From: Dehalococcoidia bacterium
GTDB taxonomy: Bacteria; Chloroflexota; Dehalococcoidia; GIF9; AB-539-J10
Reading direction: 5' to 3'
DNA: 12,271 bases
Assembly (NCBI GenBank): GCA_003562555.1
Contig: PWUO01000180.1
Coordinates: 1 to 12,271, forward strand
Numbering within the stretch: position 1 is the stretch's first letter; each line of letters opens with the position of its first letter. Below are positions 6,786 to 12,271 of this stretch, in pieces. Position numbers and translations under genes: made by a program. A model generated the notes under the pieces. The model was not told the DNA's origin, made no database searches, and saw nothing but the letters and a program-made list of their open reading frames with translations.

Positions 6786-7307
6786 TCAGCCTTTCCGGAG
6801 ATGTGTCTTCATGCGTCCGAGGAGCTCGCGCTCTCTCTCTGCATGGTTCGCGATCTCGCTGCGAAGCTGCTCGATGTTGGTCTTCATGCCCCAACCCTTG
6901 CCTTCCCAGACTTCGATCTTGGCTCCACCCGACGCGATGTCGTCGGCATCCTTGAGCAGCTTCGCCACGTGCTTGTTGATCGCATCGTGTTCTGTCAGCA
7001 GCTCGTTCAGGGCCGATTCGAGATCCGGAGTGCCTTCGCGTTTGAAGGCACTGCACAAAGCAGTCTCTTCCTTGTGGAAGTGTGCCTTCAGTCCGGCATC
7101 GATGGTCTGGAGCATTTCCTTCCAGCGCATCAATCCCCGTCCCTCGTCGTTGAGGCTTTTCGGCACGAAATAGTCCTTGGTTCTGTCGGTCTGCAGCCGT
7201 GCCGCGGCATCCACGTCGCCGGTCACCTGATCAAGAGCCTGGAAATTAGCATGTATTTCCTTGTGCTCGTCGAGAATCTGCTCGACTATGGCAAGGGCTT
7301 CACTCAT
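6786..7307 (-). CDS. Hemerythrin-like domain protein
   Basis: This 173-residue cytoplasmic protein has the pattern of a hemerythrin/HHE four-helix bundle, which uses a non-haem di-iron site to bind O2 or to sense or detoxify O2 or NO. Candidate iron ligands are H15 and H19 (DEHKEIH), H76 and E80 (HFHKE), H107 and H113 (EHDAINKH) and H155 with E159 (NHAERE). It is longer than a minimal bundle; about 25 residues (VPKSLNDEGRG...) are inserted before the second histidine pair. The ATG at 7307 has a near-ideal GGAGGT Shine-Dalgarno with a 6-nt gap. An upstream alternative at 7328 is excluded because its codon falls in the -10 box. The gene looks monocistronic, with palindromes on both sides. The function is not tied to its neighbours. 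Confidence 0.85.
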   Translation of the reverse strand: MSEALAIVEQILDEHKEIHANFQALDQVTGDVDAAARLQTDRTKDYFVPKSLNDEGRGLMRWKEMLQTIDAGLKAHFHKEETALCSAFKREGTPDLESALNELLTEHDAINKHVAKLLKDADDIASGGAKIEVWEGKGWGMKTNIEQLRSEIANHAERERELLGRMKTHLRKG

Positions 7308-7327
7308 GTTGACACCTCCGATTGGCA

Positions 7328-7357
7328 ATTATAGTCAGCGCGCAGGTGGCAAGTAAA
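7328..7357 (-). promoter_or_regulatory. Promoter of the hemerythrin gene
   Basis: A perfect TATAAT (7333-7328, minus strand) with TTTACT (7357-7352, four of six consensus bases) at an 18-bp spacing. The leader would be only about 15 nt, just enough for the GGAGGT ribosome-binding site. Confidence 0.65.
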
Positions 7358-7386
7358 CCGCGATGACAGGTTGCGGCCTGGCGCGA

Positions 7387-7418
7387 GGCCATCCGGCGTT
7401 TCGAAACGCCGGATGGCC
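7387..7418 (-). terminator. Perfect 32-bp palindrome between the aminotransferase and hemerythrin genes
   Basis: GGCCATCCGGCGTTTC is followed directly by its exact reverse complement, giving a 16-bp half-site with no gap. It lies about 60 nt after the aminotransferase stop and 30 nt above the hemerythrin -35, so it probably terminates the aminotransferase message, although no T-run follows on either strand. A second small stem (GGCCT/AGGCC, 7375-7390) overlaps its edge. A protein-binding site is the alternative. Confidence 0.45.
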
Positions 7419-7479
7419 GGACTGGCACCGGAGCTTCAGCAACAATGCGCGACAATTCCTGCGGCGGGCTGTCATGCCG

Positions 7480-8772
7480 TCAGGACAAAGCGGACTTAAG
7501 GGCCTTCACACTGGCGATCCAGCCTTCCTCACTTTCGGTCCACGGCACCGAAACAAGCGATAGCCGGACTGCGTGTGCCTCGCCGCCGTAGAACTGATTG
7601 CAGGCCACGGTGACGATGCCGCTCTCCTCGATGAGGCGGTCTGCAAACGGTTTGCACGGCTGGTTCCCGGTGCTGACAAGAACGTAGAGGGCGCCGAACA
7701 GACCGTTGCCGGGGAGAATCAAATGAGGCCCGGTCTCCTCAATGAGAATGTTCAGACGGTTGGCGAGCACCCTGCAGACCCACTCGTAACTCTTGGGCTG
7801 ATCCAGGAACCGGCGCAGGATTTCCTTCCCTGCGATGAACGATGGCGTTGGGCTGCTCAGATTCTCACGTCCGACGATGGCTTCCATGTTGTCTACCCAC
7901 TGAGTGCTGCCGTAGGCGAATCCAAAGCGGAGTCCAGCAATCAGACAGGACTTAGACAGGCTTGAGAGAATGCACATGTGCTGGTGGTATTCCTCCCCTA
8001 GTTCACGAAGCGCATTGAGGGTCTCCTGAAGCAGCTTCGCGTCGAAGGAGGCCGTCTTGCCGTCAAGACGAAGGAGCGTGAGCAGGTAAGGGGCGTCCCA
8101 GACCAGTGCGCCTTCGTTGGCCACCATCACCTTGACCATATCGCGCAACTGTTCGGCGGACATGTAGCCGGTGGGATTGTTAGGCATGCTCACGTAGCAG
8201 ACAGACGCATGGGTTGCCTTACCACGGAAGTCATCCATGTCGATCGACAGGTCATCCTTCATCGCGACCCTGACTTCCTCAAGTCCGTGTGCGCGGATGA
8301 CGCCCGAGGCCGGGGCGTACTCCCACTGAGGGACAAGGACGCGAGTTCCAGGTTTGATGGACCGCAAAGCGGCCGTCATCGCCTGCTGGCCACCGGCAGT
8401 GACTATCACCTTGTCCGAGGCCTCGTCTGAGATTGGAACGCCGTGCAGTTCCCTGTAGTAGCGTGCCACCAGTGCACGAATCGGATCGGTGCCACCGGTG
8501 GGCGAATACGCGACCGCCTGGGGGGTCGGGTAATAGGCAGCCACTAGGCCGTCGCGAAGGCCTTCAACTACGGCGCGCAGATCCGGAAGCACTGAGTCAG
8601 ACACGGACACATCCATCTGCGAGAAAACGTGCTGGCTCACCATCAGGTTGCCTATGTTCCCGCTGCTGAAATCGCAGACGTCCAGACCCTTCTCCTTTCG
8701 CTGAACCGCCTTTGCCATGGCTTCCCTGATGGCGGGTGGTGGTGGGCTGGGAAGCAGGTAGTCCTGTTTCAT
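7480..8772 (-). CDS. PLP-dependent aminotransferase, class I/II fold
   Basis: This 430-residue protein has the class I/II (fold-type I) aminotransferase landmarks in order: the cofactor-phosphate loop TAGGQQAM (about 125-132), PNNPTG (197-202), WDAPY with Asp226 and Tyr229, which contact the PLP ring, and SSLSKS with the Schiff-base lysine at 274, followed by GLRFGF. The N-terminal FSSGNIGN replaces the usual substrate-side G-x-P motif, so the amino donor is not predictable. The residues between WDAPY and the lysine (about 45) form a longer insertion than usual. The ATG at 8772 has GGAGGT at an 8-nt spacing; an upstream ATG at 8805 lacks this support. It appears monocistronic and divergent from rplY. 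The fold is certain and the substrate unknown. Confidence 0.88.
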   Translation of the reverse strand: MKQDYLLPSPPPPAIREAMAKAVQRKEKGLDVCDFSSGNIGNLMVSQHVFSQMDVSVSDSVLPDLRAVVEGLRDGLVAAYYPTPQAVAYSPTGGTDPIRALVARYYRELHGVPISDEASDKVIVTAGGQQAMTAALRSIKPGTRVLVPQWEYAPASGVIRAHGLEEVRVAMKDDLSIDMDDFRGKATHASVCYVSMPNNPTGYMSAEQLRDMVKVMVANEGALVWDAPYLLTLLRLDGKTASFDAKLLQETLNALRELGEEYHQHMCILSSLSKSCLIAGLRFGFAYGSTQWVDNMEAIVGRENLSSPTPSFIAGKEILRRFLDQPKSYEWVCRVLANRLNILIEETGPHLILPGNGLFGALYVLVSTGNQPCKPFADRLIEESGIVTVACNQFYGGEAHAVRLSLVSVPWTESEEGWIASVKALKSALS

Positions 8773-8841
8773 TGCTTGGTACCTCCGTTCGAATATTGGC
8801 TGCATGTGGGATGCACTACGTATTCCCGATGCTCTGTCTGA

Positions 8842-8870
8842 ATGATAGGGAAGGCGGTTGTGAGACGCAA
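8842..8870 (-). promoter_or_regulatory. Candidate promoter of the aminotransferase gene
   Basis: TTGCGT (8870-8865) and TATCAT (8847-8842) on the minus strand are separated by 17 bp. The leader to the ATG at 8772 would be about 65 nt. The -10 matches five of six consensus bases and the -35 only three. Confidence 0.4.
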
Positions 8871-8903
8871 GCGCCTGTTGCTCGTTGGCTGTGACCGGCT
8901 GGT

Positions 8904-8932
8904 TTGCCTGAGGCCCGTGCTGGTGTTAGCAT
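8904..8932 (+). promoter_or_regulatory. Candidate promoter of rplY
   Basis: TTGCCT (8904-8909) and TAGCAT (8927-8932) are separated by exactly 17 bp, each matching four of six consensus bases. It lies about 60 bp upstream of the rplY start and diverges from the aminotransferase promoter. Confidence 0.4.
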
Positions 8933-8992
8933 AGGTCGATATTGCCGTGGCTGTCGCACTTCGTGCAGCCCGAGAGACAGGAGCAACCGTCT

Positions 8993-9637
8993 ATGGACAA
9001 AATCACGCTTGAACTAATACATCGTGACACGTTCGGTAAACACAACAGAGCCCTGCGGCGCCGTGGTGTCACGCCCGCGCACTTGTTCGGGCATGGGGCG
9101 CGTTCTGTGGCGCTTGAAGGCGAGACAGGGGAACTGGAGAAGATCCTTGCGCGTGCGGGCACGTCGCGACTTATCAGTCTCAAAGTGCATGGTGAGAAGA
9201 GGGCGAGGACCGTACTAGTCCGGGAGATTCAAAGAAAACCCGTGAGCGGACTCTTGCTCCACGTGGACTTCTACCAGGTTAAGAGCAAGGAGAAGATGAC
9301 TGTGGAGGTCCCGGTTCACATGGTGGGACAAGCACCCGCTCTCGAATCGAAAGCGAACAACCTCGAGGTGGAACTCTCGTCGTTGATGGTGGAGTGTCTG
9401 CCTGCGGACCTTCCGGCACGCCTGGATGTCGACATCAGTGGCCTTAAAGCTGCTGCAGACGCATTGCGTGTGGGAGATATCCGGCCTCCTGACGGTGTGA
9501 CGATCCTCAACGATCATGACCTGGTGGTTGTGAAGATCGAGGCCGAACGCAGGCCGGTGATGGAAGCTGAGGAAGCTGAGGGGATTGAGGAGGAAGTGCA
9601 AGCTGCTCCGGAGACTGCGACGTCTGTGGAGGAGTAG
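8993..9637 (+). CDS. rplY: Large-subunit ribosomal protein bL25, CTC/TL5 form
   Basis: This 214-residue protein is the two-domain form of bL25, which binds 5S rRNA in the large ribosomal subunit. Residues 1-92 form the 5S-binding domain (LHRDTFGK-like start, LRRRG-x-x-P, then LLHVDFYQV at 88-95). Residues 96-185 form the C-terminal beta domain (VEVPVHMVGQAP...LEVELSSLMVECLPADLP). A short acidic tail rich in Glu (about 190-214) follows and includes a tandem EAE repeat encoded by a duplicated GAAGCTGAG. The ATG at 8993 has CAGGAG about 9 nt upstream; a frame opening at 8942 adds 17 residues with no family character. The usual bL25 motif P-A-V-x-Y-G is PAHLFGHG here, a modest divergence. Confidence 0.93.
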   Translation: MDKITLELIHRDTFGKHNRALRRRGVTPAHLFGHGARSVALEGETGELEKILARAGTSRLISLKVHGEKRARTVLVREIQRKPVSGLLLHVDFYQVKSKEKMTVEVPVHMVGQAPALESKANNLEVELSSLMVECLPADLPARLDVDISGLKAAADALRVGDIRPPDGVTILNDHDLVVVKIEAERRPVMEAEEAEGIEEEVQAAPETATSVEE

Positions 9638-9656
9638 CCACGATCTCGGACGACGC

Positions 9657-9683
9657 TCCCCGGGCTGCAGAGCCGCCCCGGGA
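9657..9683 (+). terminator. Possible weak terminator hairpin after rplY
   Basis: TCCCCGGGC and GCCCCGGGA pair with a single C-C mismatch around a 9-nt loop, starting 19 nt after the rplY stop. No T-run follows, so it may be only a stem-loop in an rplY transcript that reads on into the next gene. The rest of the gap to 9805 shows no clear promoter. Confidence 0.3.
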
Positions 9684-9805
9684 ACGCAGCACGGTTGGGT
9701 GGCTCGTCCATTGTCCGTGCGTCCCGCGTGCGTTGCCATCACTGCCGGATTGGCGGCGCACGATCATTCGGTGCGAATCCTGAGTAAGATTGCAGGAGTA
9801 CTGCT

Positions 9806-10591
9806 GTGAGCAAGATAGGTGATCGACTCCAGAGGCTTCATAGGACTTCGAAGCCGATCGGGTTCGGCTTCGGAACGACCGCGGCTCAACCGCGGCGCAT
9901 GCTTCTGTTCGTCTACGTTAATTCCGACCTTGAAGAGGAGATGGTGCGTGCCTTACTGCAGCGGGCTGACGGGATGGTGCTTGGACATCATGAACTGTGT
10001 AATGGCTCCTCAGGGTGCCGCGCACTGTCAGGTTGTGACGACACTCCCATCGGGCTATGGGTAGGACCTGAAGCAGGGGCTGTCGATGATGATTCGCAGA
10101 TTCCCCTGGATTTCCTCATGTGTGACCTTGATGGCCCCGCCGATGCGTTGGCTCGGAAGGATCGCGGCTGTCTGGTTGTCGTCGACTCTGATCTTGAAGC
10201 CAGCCGGCTGCGTGCAGTGGCGGAACTAGGCGTCGACGCAGTGGTGGTGCGGGCCGATTCTCTGGATTTGTCACGAGTCTCGGCCATAGTTGCGTGCAGG
10301 CGCGTCCACAGCGTGAGTGGCAAGCCGGTGGTGCTCCAGGTCAATGGGGTCGTTGAGACGGGCCAGATCGTGGCACTCTGGAGCGCTGGTGTTGATGCAC
10401 TCATGGTCAACGCGGATAGTGGCGTCGAGATGATTGCCGCGATTCATGACACTATGTGCAGCGCCTGTTACGATGCACGTCGCGTTGAAGGTAGTTCGGT
10501 TGTCGCCATCGGAAGCAGTATCCGCTCGTTTCATACCGATCCCGCGCATGAGGATGATGAGGGAGAAGGAGACGACGACTATGATGAGTAG
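9806..10591 (+). CDS. Unrecognised protein, possible TIM-barrel fold with acidic tail
   Basis: I do not recognise this 261-residue protein. It starts with GTG, supported by AGGAG (9794-9798) at a 7-nt spacing. Eight short hydrophobic stretches that look like parallel strands occur at regular intervals: residues 33-38, 55-59, 82-87, 102-106, 122-126, 144-148, 175-179 and 197-201. Each of the later ones follows the pattern G/A-V-D-A-h-h-V, which suggests a (beta/alpha)8 barrel. The N-terminus (DRLQRLHRTSKPIGFGFG) is basic and glycine-rich. Cysteines at 65, 71, 77 and 106 could be structural. The C-terminus is strongly acidic (EDDEGEGDDDYDE). There are no membrane segments or signal peptide. It follows rplY by 168 nt in the same orientation and may be co-transcribed. 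No catalytic residues can be assigned. Confidence 0.75.
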   Translation: MSKIGDRLQRLHRTSKPIGFGFGTTAAQPRRMLLFVYVNSDLEEEMVRALLQRADGMVLGHHELCNGSSGCRALSGCDDTPIGLWVGPEAGAVDDDSQIPLDFLMCDLDGPADALARKDRGCLVVVDSDLEASRLRAVAELGVDAVVVRADSLDLSRVSAIVACRRVHSVSGKPVVLQVNGVVETGQIVALWSAGVDALMVNADSGVEMIAAIHDTMCSACYDARRVEGSSVVAIGSSIRSFHTDPAHEDDEGEGDDDYDE

Positions 10592-10661
10592 CCGTCGTTA
10601 GGGCAGCTGGTACCGGTGCCGGCCAGCTCGCTTCGTTCGCGAACCCGGCAAGAGTAGTGCA

Positions 10662-10690
10662 GCCCGCCGCCTGGCGGGCCGTTGTTCATT
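10662..10690 (+). terminator. Bidirectional terminator between convergent genes
   Basis: GCCCGCC-GCCT-GGCGGGC is a perfect 7-bp GC stem with a 4-nt loop, followed on the plus strand by CGTTGTTCATT, a partly T-rich tail. It lies about 70 nt after the stop of the barrel-like gene and about 50 nt after the stop of guaB3 on the other strand, so it can serve both. The remaining bases of the 10592-10726 gap show nothing further. Confidence 0.6.
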
Positions 10691-10726
10691 AGGCTTACGG
10701 GAAGGCAGGTCGCCCGGAACCGTGGC

Positions 10727-11869
10727 TCACGCGCCCTGAATCATCTGCAGGTACTTGCCCTCAGTCTTGATGGACGGTGCGATGATCATTCGGGTATGTT
10801 GCATCTCGCGAATATCGCGCGCGCCGCACATCCCCATGCTTGTGCGCAGTGCACCCACGAAGTTCTGTGTGCCATCGGTGACTGAGGTCGGACCGAACAG
10901 AATCTGCTCAAGCGTTGCCACACTACCCACCTTCACCCGGGTACCCCTGGGGAGTGCAGGGTGCGGGTGGGACATGCCCCAGTGGTATCCGCGGCCTGGA
11001 GCTCCGATTGCCTGTGCAAGAGGAGATCCGATCATGACCGCATCGGCACCTGCGGCAAACGCCTTACAGACATCGCTGCCGACACGGAAACCACCGTCCG
11101 TGATGATTGAGACGTAGCGGCCGGTTTCCTTAACGTACGTCTCGCGGGCTGCGGCGCATTCCGATGTCGCAGAAACCTGAGGGACCCCAATTCCGAGGAC
11201 CTCCCGTGAGGTGCAGGCCGCGCCCGGTCCGACGCCTACCAGAATTGCAGCGATACCCGTGCGCATGAGCTCGAGGGCCGCATTGTAGCTGCAGCAGTTG
11301 CCAACGATCACCGGAATGCCAACTTGTTCACATAGTTCGCTGAGAACCAATCCCTTTGCGCTCTTGGAGAGATGGGTGGCCGTTGTCACGGTAGACTGCA
11401 CGACGAGGATGTCCATGCCTGCGTCAAGTGCGACTGGAACCAGTCGCTTGGTGTTGGCGGGCGTTAATGAAGCCGCGCAGGTAACGCCACCTTCCTTGAT
11501 GGTACGAACGCGTTTCGCGACCAATTCCTCCTTGATTGGCTCTGCGTAGAGCTTCTGCAGCAGGGCCGTCACTTCCGCCTGCGGCGTGACCGAGATCTTC
11601 TCGAGTATTGCATCAGCGTCCTCGTAGCGTGTCTGCACGCCCTCGAGGTTCAGCACGGCCAGGCCGCCAAGCTTGCCATAGGCGATGGCGCTGGAGGGAC
11701 TTACGACAGCGTCCATGGCCGAAGCCATGATGGGGAACTCGAATTGGTGTGGACCGACAGCAAAGCTTAGGTCTGTCTGATCTGGGTTTACCGTGAGATC
11801 TCCTGGAACCAGCGCGACCTCGTCGAAACCGTAGGCTCGCTCCATCTCCTTGAACTTGGGATACTGCAT
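10727..11869 (-). CDS. guaB3: GuaB3-type IMP dehydrogenase family protein
   Basis: This 380-residue TIM-barrel protein belongs to the GuaB3 subgroup of the IMP dehydrogenase/GMP reductase family. It has the N-terminal RAYGFDEVALVPG block (11-23), PIMASAMDAVVSP (46-58), GNCCSY (190-195), the nucleophile loop GPGAACTSR with Cys219 (214-222), DGG at 258-260 and the GuaB3-typical PGRGYHWGM (291-299). There is no CBS (Bateman) pair between the barrel strands, and the chain ends without the usual C-terminal flap extension. It is therefore not a canonical GuaB, and its role in guanine nucleotide synthesis is likely but not certain. The ATG at 11869 has GGAGG 4-5 nt upstream, rather close. The open frame starting at 11914 is unlikely because it would begin at the expected transcription start. 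Confidence 0.92.
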   Translation of the reverse strand: MQYPKFKEMERAYGFDEVALVPGDLTVNPDQTDLSFAVGPHQFEFPIMASAMDAVVSPSSAIAYGKLGGLAVLNLEGVQTRYEDADAILEKISVTPQAEVTALLQKLYAEPIKEELVAKRVRTIKEGGVTCAASLTPANTKRLVPVALDAGMDILVVQSTVTTATHLSKSAKGLVLSELCEQVGIPVIVGNCCSYNAALELMRTGIAAILVGVGPGAACTSREVLGIGVPQVSATSECAAARETYVKETGRYVSIITDGGFRVGSDVCKAFAAGADAVMIGSPLAQAIGAPGRGYHWGMSHPHPALPRGTRVKVGSVATLEQILFGPTSVTDGTQNFVGALRTSMGMCGARDIREMQHTRMIIAPSIKTEGKYLQMIQGA

Positions 11870-11898
11870 GGACCCTCCAGCGGTTAAGAGTGGAAGAG

Positions 11899-11927
11899 AA
11901 TATACCCCGCGCACTGGATCGAGTCAA
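11899..11927 (-). promoter_or_regulatory. Strong promoter of guaB3
   Basis: TTGACT (11927-11922) and TATATT (11904-11899) on the minus strand lie 17 bp apart, each matching five of six consensus bases. It is one of the best promoters in the window and gives a short leader of about 25 nt. Confidence 0.75.
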
Positions 11928-11935
11928 GGAAGCGC

Positions 11936-11964
11936 TGGAATCCGATGTTGCTGTAGGCTATAAT
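11936..11964 (+). promoter_or_regulatory. Promoter of metG
   Basis: A perfect TATAAT (11959-11964) has TGGAAT (11936-11941, three of six bases) 17 bp upstream. The leader is about 65 nt, too short for a typical T-box. The -35 faces the guaB3 -35 across 8 bp. Confidence 0.6.
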
Positions 11965-12034
11965 CGAGTTTCGCCCCGAGTATCGGAGTCCCATTCGTCA
12001 TTCGATCCCGTGGCATGATGGTAAGGAGGCGACC

Positions 12035-12271
12035 TTGTCTGAGCGCATTCATGTCGGCGTTGCCTGGCCTTATGCGAATGGCCGGCTGCACCTTGGACAC
12101 ATAGCCGGTGCATACCTTCCTGCGGATATCTTCGCTCGTTTCAATCGCCTGATTGGGAACGAGGTCATTATGGTGTCCGGCAGCGACCAGCATGGAGCAC
12201 CAATCACTATCCGGGCGGAGAAAGAGAACACCACTCCTGCAGCGATCGCCCAGAAGTATCACACCCAGTTC
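12035..12271 (+). CDS. metG: Methionyl-tRNA synthetase, N-terminal part (cut by the window edge)
   Basis: The frame from TTG 12035 to the last base encodes 79 residues of a class I methionyl-tRNA synthetase, which charges tRNA-Met. It shows the Rossmann entry VAWPYANGRLHLGH with the HIGH-type signature HLGH at residues 19-22, then AGAYLPADIFARF and MVSGSDQHGAPIT (47-59), both characteristic of MetRS rather than IleRS, ValRS or LeuRS. The start is TTG, chosen because AAGGAGG (12023-12029) lies 5 nt upstream and the ATGs at 12015 and 12018 are out of frame. The KMSKS region and anticodon domain lie beyond the window. It is divergent from guaB3. Confidence 0.92.
   Translation, partial: MSERIHVGVAWPYANGRLHLGHIAGAYLPADIFARFNRLIGNEVIMVSGSDQHGAPITIRAEKENTTPAAIAQKYHTQF

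Noticed and set aside
8785..8800. GTTCGAAT resembling the T-arm of a tRNA.
   Set aside because: No cloverleaf or acceptor stem can be built around it.
11965..12034. Possible T-box in the metG leader.
   Set aside because: The leader is about 65 nt, too short for specifier and antiterminator stems, and no T-box sequence is seen.
11924..12262. 112-codon minus-strand frame across the guaB3-metG gap.
   Set aside because: It runs antisense to the metG start and covers both promoters; metG is unambiguous.

Overview
The window reads as an ordinary bacterial chromosome segment of moderately high G+C, densely coded on both strands, with no insertion sequence, phage gene, CRISPR array, tRNA or rRNA that I can see. 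Shine-Dalgarno sequences are strong before most genes, and several intergenic regions hold sigma70-like promoters. The GuaB3-type protein, the start of the methionyl-tRNA synthetase, the CTC-type bL25 and a stand-alone corrinoid-activation protein together suggest Chloroflexota, perhaps a Dehalococcoidia-like lineage. This is inference from remembered family resemblance, not a search.

Layout: (1) 19-726 (-) is a small protein resembling the reactivation domain of B12-dependent methionine synthase. (2) 933-2528 (+) is a cytoplasmic-type gamma-glutamyltransferase-family enzyme, divergent from (1). (3) 6504-2529 (-) is a four-gene osmoprotectant-type ABC importer: binding lipoprotein, long permease, ATPase with CBS-like tail, short permease. 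The order is that of the enterobacterial yehZYXW (osmF) operon. Its last stop codon abuts the stop codon of the GGT gene, so the two stops form TGATCA. (4) 7307-6786 (-) is a hemerythrin-like protein with a perfect hairpin on each side. (5) 8772-7480 (-) is a PLP-dependent aminotransferase of unknown substrate. (6) 8993-9637 (+) is rplY (bL25), divergent from the aminotransferase. (7) 9806-10591 (+) is an unrecognised protein whose pattern suggests a TIM barrel with an acidic tail. (8) 11869-10727 (-) is a GuaB3-type IMP dehydrogenase relative without CBS domains. (9) 12035-12271 (+) is the 5' end of metG, cut by the window edge.

The genes form several transcription units rather than one system. 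The clearest functional unit is the importer, which has a consensus -10 and a structured leader of about 85 nt. Its short permease appears to start at CTG: the only in-frame ATG, GTG or TTG candidate, a TTG 111 nt further in, would remove the first membrane segment. guaB3 and metG are fired from back-to-back promoters separated by about 8 bp. There is no gene-free stretch above 300 bases; the longest, 6505-6785, holds the importer promoter and leader and the hemerythrin terminator. I found no clear-cut new multi-gene system. The best leads are the CTG start, the unrecognised barrel-like protein, the possibly leaderless corrinoid-activation gene and the importer leader.
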